Source: CAZAQV01 sp964487255
GTDB taxonomy: Bacteria > Myxococcota_A > Polyangia > Polyangiales > CAZAQV01
Direction: 5' to 3'
Assembly: GCA_964487255.1 (NCBI GenBank)
Contig: CAZAQV010000037.1
Coordinates: 1-54,793, forward strand
DNA: 54,793 nucleotides
The first letter of the stretch is position 1, and every line of letters begins with the position of its first letter. Position numbers and translations under genes: made by a program. The notes under the pieces are model-generated. The model was not told the DNA's origin, did not search any database, and saw nothing but the letters and a program-made list of their open reading frames with translations. Positions 1 through 9,795 of this stretch are shown here, piece after piece.

Positions 1-3117
<3,117 letters not shown>

Positions 3118-3142
3118 CACGCGAGCGAGTCGCTGAGAAGAA

Positions 3143-3176
3143 CGCCGTCTCATTCGAGACGGCGCTCTCTTTCTCT
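3143..3176 (+). terminator. Rho-independent terminator of rpoC
   Basis: A perfect 9-bp stem (CGCCGTCTC / GAGACGGCG) with loop ATTC at 3143-3164 is followed by a pyrimidine-rich tail (CTCTCTTTCTCT). It lies 26 bp after the rpoC stop, as expected for the end of the operon. Confidence 0.85.
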
Positions 3177-3260
3177 GTGAGACTAAGCGTTGTTGAAAGC
3201 AAAAAATAATTCGCACTTGTGTACGTGTCTGACATCGTCGCTCAAGTACCTACTGGTGGT

Positions 3261-3289
3261 TTGATCCATTGGCTCGGATCGGTGATTAT
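3261..3289 (+). promoter_or_regulatory. Possible sigma-70-type promoter for the acidic protein gene
   Basis: TTGATC (3261-3266) and GATTAT (3284-3289) are separated by 17 bp, and a strong Shine-Dalgarno AGGAGG follows at 3297-3302. The element matches are only moderate. Confidence 0.3.
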
Positions 3290-3309
3290 ATGGTCAGGAG
3301 GGACGCCAT

Positions 3310-3795
3310 ATGGGCGATAACAATGAAGCTGAGCGAATGATGAACTCGCTACGGGATGAGATGGAACAGGAAGATGATGGCAGGCCGCGAAGCAGCGGTT
3401 ACCGTGTGCCGTCTCCGCAAGATGTTCGAGCCACGGCACCTCCAAGTGTTGCTACCAAACAAGAGGACTTCGACGAGGACAGCTTCTTGAACGAAGAACT
3501 TGTTGGCGACGAAACACGGATTGTGACCAGCCAAATAAGAAAAGGGATCGAAGTTCTGCCTGACCCGCAAGGCTTTGATGATTCTTTTGATGATGAAGAC
3601 TCCTTTGATGATCAGGAGACGCGGATTGCCCAAACCGGTGTTCGACGAACAACACTCCGACCGATCGACGAGGAGCTGTTCGCTTGTGACGATATCGCAT
3701 TGGACGAATGCGAAGAAGAAACCCGGGTTTGCGAAGAAGACCTTTTTTCTGGACCGACGAATCGACCTGCGCCGCCGGATAAGAAGACCGCCTAG
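3310..3795 (+). CDS. Acidic hypothetical protein with three ETR[IV] motifs
   Basis: A 161-residue, strongly acidic, probably disordered cytoplasmic protein; no family is recognised. The ATG at 3310 is supported by AGGAGG 8 bp upstream. There is no signal peptide or membrane segment. The sequence contains three similar motifs, DETRIV, QETRIA and EETRVC, each a Thr in acidic surroundings followed by Arg and an aliphatic residue, plus several Asp/Glu-Phe clusters (DDSFDDEDSFDD). Such Thr sites could be kinase targets or FHA-domain ligands, and FHA proteins are encoded elsewhere in the window, but this is speculation. It follows the rpoC terminator and probably has its own promoter. Coding potential is supported by the Shine-Dalgarno site and the compositional consistency of the product. 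Confidence 0.7.
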   Translation: MGDNNEAERMMNSLRDEMEQEDDGRPRSSGYRVPSPQDVRATAPPSVATKQEDFDEDSFLNEELVGDETRIVTSQIRKGIEVLPDPQGFDDSFDDEDSFDDQETRIAQTGVRRTTLRPIDEELFACDDIALDECEEETRVCEEDLFSGPTNRPAPPDKKTA

Positions 3796-4002
3796 ACCGC
3801 CTTCGCCCAGAACTGACCGTCCCTCGCCGCCCAGCGAGCCGGATCCGTTCGTTGCTCAAGCTTGAATGTACGCTGCACGTCCTGCGCTTTCGCTTCTCCG
3901 CCTCCAACCCGCTGAACGCCGATCCACCGATCATTCCTAGTCGAAGTCGGTCTAGTTGTTGGCACGAGCAGGTATGATGGGACGGCATAAGCTGCAATTA
4001 TG

Positions 4003-4060
4003 GCTCTCATAACATCAGTGTCTTTGATTTATTGATGAGAGCATCCCCATAATTGGGGAT
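4003..4060 (+). promoter_or_regulatory. Nested inverted repeats before the Cys-rich lipoprotein gene
   Basis: Two inverted repeats sit directly upstream of the ATG. GCTCTCAT (4003-4010) pairs with ATGAGAGC (4035-4042). ATCCCCA (4043-4049) pairs with TGGGGAT (4054-4060) around TAAT and overlaps the start codon at 4059. They could be an operator or a leader structure occluding initiation. The rest of 3796-4002 shows nothing recognisable. Confidence 0.4.
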
Positions 4061-4373
4061 GGAAATGCATAAACTGTTAGGGGCACTCGTGTTGTCCGGC
4101 GCGACCTTGGTCTCTTGTGAGGAAAAGAGGGCGCAACAATCGAGCGACAAGGATTCGGGGCTGGATAGTGGGTCGATGGGGGTCGCAGATAGTGCGATTG
4201 CGACGGGGCCCGACGCCACAAAGGACACGGTGTCCGACGCATCCGATGCGCTCGTCAATCCCGATGCTGCACCGTGTCTCTGTCCAGACGAGACCTGTTC
4301 AGAGGGGGAAATCGCAAAAGAAGGCTTTTGCTGCTGTTGGGGAACACCGGGATCGCCGCAGTGCGGCTTTTAG
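4059..4373 (+). CDS. Small lipoprotein with Cys-rich C-terminus
   Basis: A 104-residue predicted lipoprotein. From the ATG at 4059 (alternatives: TTG 4053, ATG 4065) there is a short basic start, a hydrophobic stretch and a lipobox ending in LVSC (Cys20). A Ser/Asp/Ala-rich linker follows. The last 32 residues hold seven Cys: APCLCPDETC, then GFCCC, then QCGF at the very end. Such clustered Cys suggests metal binding, disulphides or post-translational modification; none can be proven here. The gene overlaps the likely start of the ferritin-like gene by 13 bp, implying translational coupling and a shared role. No named family is recognised. It lies next to, but convergent with, the MNIO peptide locus. 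Confidence 0.7.
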   Translation: MEMHKLLGALVLSGATLVSCEEKRAQQSSDKDSGLDSGSMGVADSAIATGPDATKDTVSDASDALVNPDAAPCLCPDETCSEGEIAKEGFCCCWGTPGSPQCGF

Positions 4374-5056
4374 AGAAAAGAAGGCGTGCGGCCCAGGTTT
4401 GGGCCTTTCGAAAAGAAGTTGAAGATCAGGCAGGTCCACTCTTTTTGGACCACGCGAATTGCTTGGTCCGCATCCATGCCCCTACACCGGTCGTTGAGCT
4501 GGCGGAGCGAGCCGCCCTGGACGAGCGCGATCATGCAAAACGCTGTGCGCAGATCTGTGAAGAACTGGGTCAGCCTTCGACGGATCCACCGCAGTCAGAG
4601 TCAAGACCGGAATTCCCCGTGATACTCGGCGACGCGAGATGGGACGATCGCAGGCGAGCACTCTACACGAGCGTCGCGATGTGCTGCATTACTGAAACCT
4701 TAGCAACAGCGCTACTCATAGAGATTCGTGCCGTCGCGACGATGCCCCTTGTGCGCGAGACTGTGACACGGATCGTTCGCGACGAGGTTCAACATGCTCG
4801 CTTGGGATGGGCCCACCTGGCGTGGGAGGCATCGCACAGCGATATCAGCTGGCTTTCGTCCCATGTGCCCGCGATGGTTCGTGCCGCGGTGAACGAACAT
4901 GTCGAGCGGATTTGCACGGACGACCTTTCGGATTACGGTGTTTTACCAATGGAACGGTCAACTCGTCTCGTCCAAGAAACACTCGAATCTGTCATCTATC
5001 CCGGCTTTTCCCGTGTCGGCTTGGTGGATGCCAGTTGGTTACGCGCCCCTCGTTAG
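4361..5056 (+). CDS. Ferritin-like (diiron-type) domain protein
   Basis: The frame is open from 4274, but that start would overlap the lipoprotein gene by 100 bp, so I prefer GTG 4361 (231 residues, 13-bp overlap). The product looks like a four-helix ferritin-like protein. Helix motifs carry candidate carboxylate/His metal ligands: ERAALDERDHAKRC (ExxxxxxH type), an internal TETLATALL, and VRDEVQHARLGWAHLAW. The DEVQH pair is the hallmark second-half ExxH. No signal peptide is seen, so it is probably cytoplasmic. Coupling to the Cys-rich lipoprotein suggests the two act together, perhaps in metal or thiol chemistry. The exact subfamily and substrate are unknown. It ends 5 bp from the convergent HvfC-like gene. 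Confidence 0.75.
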   Translation: MRLLEKRRRAAQVWAFRKEVEDQAGPLFLDHANCLVRIHAPTPVVELAERAALDERDHAKRCAQICEELGQPSTDPPQSESRPEFPVILGDARWDDRRRALYTSVAMCCITETLATALLIEIRAVATMPLVRETVTRIVRDEVQHARLGWAHLAWEASHSDISWLSSHVPAMVRAAVNEHVERICTDDLSDYGVLPMERSTRLVQETLESVIYPGFSRVGLVDASWLRAPR

Positions 5057-5061
5057 AACAG

Positions 5062-5808
5062 TTACGCACCAGATCGGTTTCCGATCACGATGGTGCGCGA
5101 CATGAGTTCAGCGAGGAACGAAGAGACGCGTTCGAGTAAAGACTCGTCGATGGGAAGGCCATGCGTCTGGGCGGCGGCCTGGACGCAGCCTGTCATGGGT
5201 GCCTTCCCCGCCTTACAGTGATCGAAGAGCGTGCGTTGAAAGTCGGTCAACGTCAGGTAGCCCACCTTGTCCGTGAGCATGTGGCGAAAGACCAAGACCT
5301 GCTTTGGCTCTTTCTGAAAGTTGGCGTGGTCCAGCCGGTAAACGGGATACTCAAGGTCCAATACCTCGGAAGCAGCGTTTACCGCAGGCACGCCTTCGAA
5401 CGAAAAGTCTACTACGGCTTGTTCGTCAACTTCCATGTGGCGCAGCTGCCAGAGCCGTGTTTCATAGCATGCCAGCTCATCGATCCATGGTCGTGCCTCG
5501 GTGCAGAGATCTTGCCAGCGAGTCGCGGCGTAGAAGGAGGGCACCGCATCGCGAATATAAGCGCTCGTCATCCCGCCGTTCTCAAACCACTGCGTGATGA
5601 GCGGCTTCGTCGCCTCTGTTCCGAGTGTACTGAATGTGCGGGGCAAGCCCGATTCAATCATGTTGGAGAGCCGGGTGCGCACCATGTGTCGATAGGTCTT
5701 CCATCGTTTCGAACCGCCTAGCTCCGAGACGAGCTCCTCGTCCAGTTGTGGCTTGAGTAGGAGCTGCACGATCTTCTCTTGGCGTTGTTGAAGCGCGTCG
5801 AATTCCAT
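5062..5808 (-). CDS. HvfC/BufC-like partner protein of an MNIO peptide-modifying system
   Basis: A 248-residue protein resembling the DUF2063/HvfC-BufC family, the partner that binds the precursor peptide and assists the DUF692-type iron oxidase. The N-terminal half has the expected helical pattern (TYRHMVRTRLSNMIESGLPRTFSTLG, then PSFYAAT and a Trp/Tyr-rich ELACYETRLWQL). The C-terminal half is the smaller mixed domain (QVLVFRHMLTDKVGYLTL, then TDFQRTLFDHC). It is the last gene of the minus-strand locus. Its ATG directly abuts the TAG of the 693-residue gene with no spacer, so translation is coupled. Family assignment rests on recognised pattern and on the MNIO gene in the same operon; divergence from classic members is clear. 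Confidence 0.75.
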   Translation of the reverse strand: MEFDALQQRQEKIVQLLLKPQLDEELVSELGGSKRWKTYRHMVRTRLSNMIESGLPRTFSTLGTEATKPLITQWFENGGMTSAYIRDAVPSFYAATRWQDLCTEARPWIDELACYETRLWQLRHMEVDEQAVVDFSFEGVPAVNAASEVLDLEYPVYRLDHANFQKEPKQVLVFRHMLTDKVGYLTLTDFQRTLFDHCKAGKAPMTGCVQAAAQTHGLPIDESLLERVSSFLAELMSRTIVIGNRSGA

Positions 5809-7890
5809 CTACTGGGCCATAGATACAGCTTTGCGACTGGCTCGTCGAATGCTCTTGGTACGCGCTTTTTCGCGCGTGAGTAGATGCACCACCGTCGCGC
5901 CAGTCTCCATTGCACCGCCAGCACCCAGGACAATATTCTGCATGATGCCCCCGCCCAGTTCAGGCGTGAGAGCGGCCACACCGAACATGAATGCGCCCGA
6001 AATAGGCACACCGATCGCCCCACCTTGCTGTGCCGTGTAGAGCAGGTGCGTTCGGTGAGCTTCTTTCCAAACCCATCGTTTCAGTGACGCTCCCTGAAGT
6101 CGTTTACCGTTCTTCGTCGGCCACGGGATCTTGCCAGCTTCTACCATCTCACGAATTGGCTTTACGTAGCCCCAGGGAGGAAAGACGGTCATGCCGATCG
6201 TTCCACCCGAGGAGAAGATGCCATAGGTGGTTGCCGTCAACACGCGTTCCCACCAGCCCGAATCCGCAGCGATCATCCGACCCGCAATGCTTCCTTCTCC
6301 GGCGATGTGCGTGAGGTCACCGGGGTCAACGACTAGCGCCATGCTGGTCAGTGCGGCTACGGCCATGGAACGTCGAAAGTTCCTTCGAGCGCGATTTCTT
6401 GCGTACTCATTCGGAACCAGCGCACCTTTTTCGTTCAGGAAATTGATGTAGTCACCGGCTCGCTCTTGGAGTGCAGCAACGGCTTGCTCCGTTTGCGCTT
6501 TCGTTGCCTTGGGATCTTCCAATAATTCAATGTGCTTGATGTCGTCTTCTGCGAAGATGCCCATCTCTCGCATACGCTTAAGGATATTAAGCGCTTCGAT
6601 GAGCTCTTTATAGTTCGCACCTGCGCCGACAGCATCGTCGAGCCCGCCGGCGGCCAAGGGCTTGAAGTTCTTGATCGTCGCGTTATCCAACCAGTGTGCG
6701 AGGACATCGAGAGCCTGACCTGCGGCAAACCCGACGCTCACAAGCTTGATGATTTCGCCGGTCGCACCATCGGCGACACCGGCATAAAAGTCCTTTTCGA
6801 GGGTCATCCGAGCGATTTTCTTCGTGAGATCGCTTTGAGTCGCCAGGATGTGCCGCTCTGCGGACGCTGAGCGAGCTCCGTTGGCGTCGAAGACAAGCGG
6901 TGAGGCAGCGCCTTGATCACGAAATGCGACGATATGATCAACCAGCGGTTGACCGTGCTTTCCGACAGCTTGCCGCAATATCTTCTCGGTGGCCTGGTCG
7001 CCTGCCATGAGTGGTCTGAGCCACAGGTGGGTCACTCCGTCAAACTCTCCGTGCGTGATCGCGTGCGTTGAAGCGACGACGTCGCGAGGCGCGCGAAGAC
7101 GCGTGGGGATCGCGATAAACGAGGCTTCGGGTACGAGTTTCTGAAGCTTGGGGTTCGGCGCGACGCCATCCCAGTGAAGTTGAACGTCGTATGCCTTGCG
7201 CAGAGAGGCGAGCGTTTGTCGGGCGATATTGTAGTTCGCTTCATCGATTCCGTTACGCATTGCCACGGACATGACATCCGATGCATCCAGAAGCCCAAAA
7301 AGGTTTTCTTGGACTGGGTCGAGTTGCAGCCGATTTTCGAGTAGCGGTTTTACGTCCGCGAGCACCTGTTGCGTGATGTCGAAATCGACATCCATCGAAC
7401 CTCGGATCTCACCGGTTCGTGGGTCGGTGAGATCAAGAGCCACCTCTTTCGAGCGTTCAATGAGTTCGTCGAAGGCAGAGAAGAGCGTGTCTTGCTGAAA
7501 GGAATCCAGTGCAACAGTCTTCTTGCCAACCTGGATGGGGCCGTCAATCGTACGGGTGCGAGCCTCTTCGGTCGCGGCCCGAAGTTGCCTTGCGCGACGC
7601 CGAGGCCGAAAGGTGCTCACTTCGTCGGAGAGTTGCCAGGCGGAGATCTGCGCTTTGACGTAGGACCTGAGCGGAAGATCTGCGATGCTCCGCGCGAGCG
7701 TCCCGAGCCCTGCTTGCTGGGACGAGCCAAGCTGCAGAGCCGAAGGGCTCGACAGTGCTTCGCCTTCGATCGCCTGCTCGGTGCTCCCCCCGAGCGAAGC
7801 AAACGCCCCAAGGCAAACGAAGGTCGAACTCAGGAGGATAGTTCGTTGCAGCAACACGGCCCTGCAAAAAGCAAGAACGATGCCGCGCAA
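5809..7890 (-). CDS. Unrecognised 693-residue exported or membrane protein in the MNIO locus
   Basis: No family is recognised. The frame opens at TTG 7890; GTG 7857, with AGGG seven bases upstream, is an alternative start. The N-terminus has a signal-like hydrophobic stretch (TILLSSTFVCLGAFASLGG). Residues of about 45-500 are mixed helical. From about residue 510 come several hydrophobic, Gly-rich segments (AVAALTSMALVV; TTYGIFSSGGTIGMTVF; VPISGAFMFGVAAL; NIVLGAGGAMETGATVV), suggesting membrane insertion of the C-terminal quarter. The tail is basic (REKARTKSIRRASRKA). It lies between the MNIO oxidase (85-bp gap) and the HvfC-like gene (zero gap). It is therefore probably a component of the same system, for example a transporter, receptor or envelope partner of the modified peptides. 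That function is inference only. Confidence 0.75.
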   Translation of the reverse strand: MRGIVLAFCRAVLLQRTILLSSTFVCLGAFASLGGSTEQAIEGEALSSPSALQLGSSQQAGLGTLARSIADLPLRSYVKAQISAWQLSDEVSTFRPRRRARQLRAATEEARTRTIDGPIQVGKKTVALDSFQQDTLFSAFDELIERSKEVALDLTDPRTGEIRGSMDVDFDITQQVLADVKPLLENRLQLDPVQENLFGLLDASDVMSVAMRNGIDEANYNIARQTLASLRKAYDVQLHWDGVAPNPKLQKLVPEASFIAIPTRLRAPRDVVASTHAITHGEFDGVTHLWLRPLMAGDQATEKILRQAVGKHGQPLVDHIVAFRDQGAASPLVFDANGARSASAERHILATQSDLTKKIARMTLEKDFYAGVADGATGEIIKLVSVGFAAGQALDVLAHWLDNATIKNFKPLAAGGLDDAVGAGANYKELIEALNILKRMREMGIFAEDDIKHIELLEDPKATKAQTEQAVAALQERAGDYINFLNEKGALVPNEYARNRARRNFRRSMAVAALTSMALVVDPGDLTHIAGEGSIAGRMIAADSGWWERVLTATTYGIFSSGGTIGMTVFPPWGYVKPIREMVEAGKIPWPTKNGKRLQGASLKRWVWKEAHRTHLLYTAQQGGAIGVPISGAFMFGVAALTPELGGGIMQNIVLGAGGAMETGATVVHLLTREKARTKSIRRASRKAVSMAQ

Positions 7891-7975
7891 AGAAGAGGAA
7901 AACGCGGGGAAACCTGAGGCTTGGTGTGGACTCGCGCGACCATTTTGACAGGTGCAGCAGCCGGTTCACCGGTTC

Positions 7976-8824
7976 TTAGACCATGTTGTCCGAGCAATGC
8001 ACACTCGCGTGGCGCGAGTAAATCTCCTCAAGTCGCTTGAGCTGTTCGATCAAGACTTCAAGTTCGGGATAGGAGCCGTCCCGCTCAAGCAAGATGGGCT
8101 TGGGGCCGATGCGCGCGAGTGTGTGGTCGAGCAAGTCGAACACGTCGTCGCAGACGTCCTCGGCGTGGGTGTCGATGCGAAACCCATCGTCGCCGACGAA
8201 GTGGCCCGCGACGTGGATTTGAACTACGCGTTCCTCGGGGATCTGATCGATCCATGCCTTCGGATCGAAGCCCAAGTTCTTACTGTTGACGTAGACATTG
8301 TTGACGTCGAGGAGCAGCTTCGCATCCGCCTCGCGCAGAAGCGTGGCCACGAACTCGGCCTCCCCCATTTCCGATTCGGGGGCTTCGACGTAATAGCTTA
8401 GGTTCTCAAAAGCGAGTTCGATATCGAGCCGCTCGCGAGCTTCGGAAAAACGGCGCTTCATTAGATTGAGCGAAGCTTCATGAAACGGTAGTGGAAGTAG
8501 ATCGTGCACGTATTGGCCGTGCGCACCCCCAAAACACATGTGATCGCTGTGCCAAGGGGTCCCCACATCGCGAAGGAAAGCCTTAAGTCGCTCCATGTAA
8601 TCGCGATCGAAGGGGTCGGTGTTGCCAAATCCCATCGTTAGGCCATGGGTCGCAATCGGCCAGTGCTCGGCGGCCGCGCGCAAGACACGGGGAAAGCGCC
8701 CGCCTCTGCGCATGTAGTTTTCGGGGTGGAGCTCTAACCAAGTGATCTGAGTTGGGCGTTCCTCAAGCAGCTTGTCCGCCAGGTCAATGCGCAGCCCGAG
8801 CCCGATTCCGTTAATCCCGGTCAC
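7976..8824 (-). CDS. DUF692-family multinuclear non-haem iron oxidase (MNIO), HvfB/BufB/MbnB type
   Basis: A 282-residue TIM-barrel oxidase of the DUF692 family, whose studied members convert Cys residues of ribosomal peptides into oxazolone/thioamide or related copper-binding groups. The start is GTG 8824, giving the typical IGLGLRIDLADKLL opening. Residues typical of the iron site are visible: H60 (ATHGLTM), W91-H95 (WHSDH), E140-N141 (AFEN), D173/N175/N176 (LLDVNN), H204 and H208 (VQIHVAGH), H220 (IDTH) and E247 (LLERDG). The length fits the family. The three precursor-like genes lie just upstream and the HvfC-like gene downstream. A terminator-like hairpin sits 19 bp before the start, so expression may depend on readthrough. 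Family assignment is confident; the exact product is unknown. Confidence 0.92.
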   Translation of the reverse strand: MTGINGIGLGLRIDLADKLLEERPTQITWLELHPENYMRRGGRFPRVLRAAAEHWPIATHGLTMGFGNTDPFDRDYMERLKAFLRDVGTPWHSDHMCFGGAHGQYVHDLLPLPFHEASLNLMKRRFSEARERLDIELAFENLSYYVEAPESEMGEAEFVATLLREADAKLLLDVNNVYVNSKNLGFDPKAWIDQIPEERVVQIHVAGHFVGDDGFRIDTHAEDVCDDVFDLLDHTLARIGPKPILLERDGSYPELEVLIEQLKRLEEIYSRHASVHCSDNMV

Positions 8825-8842
8825 CCCGAAGTAGTACCACGC

Positions 8843-8878
8843 AAAAGAAAACGCGCCGCAGCGAAGCGCTGCGACGCG
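8843..8878 (-). terminator. Terminator-like hairpin between precursor genes and MNIO gene
   Basis: A 12-bp stem with one mismatch (8852-8863 with 8867-8878) and a 3-nt loop lies between the last precursor stop and the MNIO start. Read on the minus strand it is followed by TTTTCTTTT, making a plausible intrinsic terminator in the direction of the operon. Partial readthrough would give far more precursor than enzyme mRNA. Confidence 0.7.
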
Positions 8879-8908
8879 AGTTTATCAATCAAAACGAACG
8901 ACTTGCTC

Positions 8909-9157
8909 TTAGCCTTCGACGTCTGTCTCGGTCTCGGTCTCAGTCTCGGTCTCGATCTCAGTGTCGGTCTCAGTCTCGGTCTCGACTTCCTCGGCGCCTG
9001 CCGTTTCGGTCTCTTCGTAACTGGCCTCGCCGCCCGCAGTCTCGGTGCCATCAGCGCCTTCGTTCTCGACTTCGACGTCACCGCCGCAAGCGATCATTGC
9101 GATGCCGAATGCGCCAGCTGCCATTCCAATCAACGTTTTTTTGAGTTGTGCCTTCAT
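8909..9157 (-). CDS. Lipoprotein-like Thr-Glu-repeat peptide C (coreless paralogue)
   Basis: An 82-residue secreted acidic peptide, the third and last of three paralogues. The N-terminus MKAQLKKTLIGMAAG plus AFGIAMIAC is a lipoprotein signal with lipobox Cys24. A Glu/Gly-rich part and the motif GGEASYEETETAG follow, shared with paralogue A. A run of Glu-Thr/Asp-Thr dipeptides then leads to DVEG at the C-terminus. The only Cys is the lipobox Cys, so it lacks the candidate modified core of paralogue A. A GTAGG Shine-Dalgarno-like sequence precedes the ATG, as in the other two copies. It may be a decoy, carrier, anchor or decayed precursor. Confidence 0.85.
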   Translation of the reverse strand: MKAQLKKTLIGMAAGAFGIAMIACGGDVEVENEGADGTETAGGEASYEETETAGAEEVETETETDTEIETETETETETDVEG

Positions 9158-9601
9158 GTCTATACCTACTTTTCTAAGTTGTTTTTCCGATTTCTAAGAT
9201 CGAATCGGAGGACTAGTTGGCTTCGCCACCCTCGACGTCAGTGTCGGTCTCGGTCTCGGTTTCGACGTCAGTGTCGGTCTCGGTTTCGGTCTCGGTTCCA
9301 TCAGACTCGATATCAACTTCCTTGTCGATTTCGACGTCCTTTTCGACCTCACCGCCGGACGACTCGGTGTCGTCGGCGCCGTCCTCTGTCATCTCGACAT
9401 CGCCGCCACAGGCGACCATCGCAAGCCCAAAGGCACCGGCTGCCATTCCAATCAGAATCTTCTTGAGTTGTGCCTTCATGATTGTTCCTACTTGCCGCCG
9501 CAGGAGCCTGCGCCGCAGCTTGCTTCGCCGCCCTCAGCGTCGGTCTCAGTCTCCGTCTCAGTTTCCGTCTCAGTCTCAGTCGTGGTCTCAGTCTCGGTCT
9601 C
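8921..9601. repeat. Hexanucleotide (GAGACC-type) tandem repeats encoding Glu-Thr runs
   Basis: Each of the three precursor-like genes contains a tract of degenerate 6-bp repeats (GAGACC on the minus strand): 9539-9601, 9240-9296 and 8921-8986. Units vary at third positions and between Thr-Glu and Thr-Asp. Their in-frame 6-bp period allows length change without frameshift. Confidence 0.85.
9213..9479 (-). CDS. Lipoprotein-like Thr-Glu-repeat peptide B (coreless paralogue)
   Basis: An 88-residue acidic lipoprotein-like peptide, the middle paralogue. The signal is nearly identical to its neighbours (MKAQLKKILIGMAAG, lipobox AMVAC, Cys24). The middle is more Lys/Asp/Ile-rich (VEKDVEIDKEVDIESDG). 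A Glu-Thr/Asp-Thr repeat ends in DVEGGEAN and stop. Paralogue A reads DAEGGEAS at the same place and continues with the Cys motif, so B looks cut exactly where the core should begin. It lies 8 bp downstream of A with GTAGG before the ATG. The 55-bp gap to paralogue C holds a 7-bp stem-loop (9186-9209). Confidence 0.85.
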   Translation of the reverse strand: MKAQLKKILIGMAAGAFGLAMVACGGDVEMTEDGADDTESSGGEVEKDVEIDKEVDIESDGTETETETDTDVETETETDTDVEGGEAN

Positions 9602-9745
9602 TTCGTAACTGGCCTCGCCGCCCGCGGTCTCGGTGTCATCGGCCGCTTCGCTCTCGACCTCAGCGTCACCACCACAGCCGATCATTGCGATACCGAATGC
9701 ACCAGCTGCCATTCCGATCAACGTTTTCTTGAGTTCTGCCTTCAT
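9488..9745 (-). CDS. Candidate MNIO substrate: lipoprotein-like precursor with C-terminal CGAGSCGG
   Basis: An 85-residue peptide, first gene of the minus-strand locus. The start at 9745 is fixed by the shared MKAELKK N-terminus and AGGTAG upstream; the frame runs further upstream but that part is not conserved. Order of parts: lipoprotein signal (lipobox AMIGC, Cys24), acidic linker, GGEASYEE motif, about ten Glu-Thr dipeptides (residues 49-69), then DAEGGEAS-CGAGSCGGK. The end resembles the Cys-Gly repeats of HvfA-type peptides, whose Cys are altered by HvfB to bind copper. If lipidated, it would display the core on the end of a long acidic stalk at the membrane. That it is the MNIO substrate is a strong inference from motif plus neighbourhood. 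Confidence 0.88.
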   Translation of the reverse strand: MKAELKKTLIGMAAGAFGIAMIGCGGDAEVESEAADDTETAGGEASYEETETETTTETETETETETETDAEGGEASCGAGSCGGK

Positions 9746-9765
9746 GTTTCTACCTGTTTTCTCAA

Positions 9766-9795
9766 AGTTGGTTGTGAGAACCTGCACAACCAACT
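9766..9795 (-). promoter_or_regulatory. Perfect inverted repeat in the leader of the precursor operon
   Basis: An 11-bp perfect stem with an 8-nt loop lies 20 bp upstream of the first precursor start (arms AGTTGGTTGTG and CACAACCAACT). It may be an operator for a dimeric regulator or a 5'-leader hairpin stabilising the mRNA. A small palindrome, GACCA-CCATA-TGGTC, lies further upstream at about 9850-9864. The rest of 9796-9970 shows no convincing promoter. Confidence 0.6.

Noticed and set aside
3792..4010. Minus-strand 72-codon frame in the gap before the Cys-rich lipoprotein
   Set aside because: No ribosome-binding site, no signal or domain; low confidence that it is a gene.
9217..9732. Plus-strand frames of Ser-Val or Arg-rich repeats over the precursor genes
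   Set aside because: They are mirror translations of the hexamer repeats; the minus-strand frames have signal peptides, lipoboxes and ribosome-binding sites.
8909..9745. CRISPR-like periodicity
   Set aside because: The repeats are 6-bp coding hexamers and gene paralogues, with no spacers and no cas genes.
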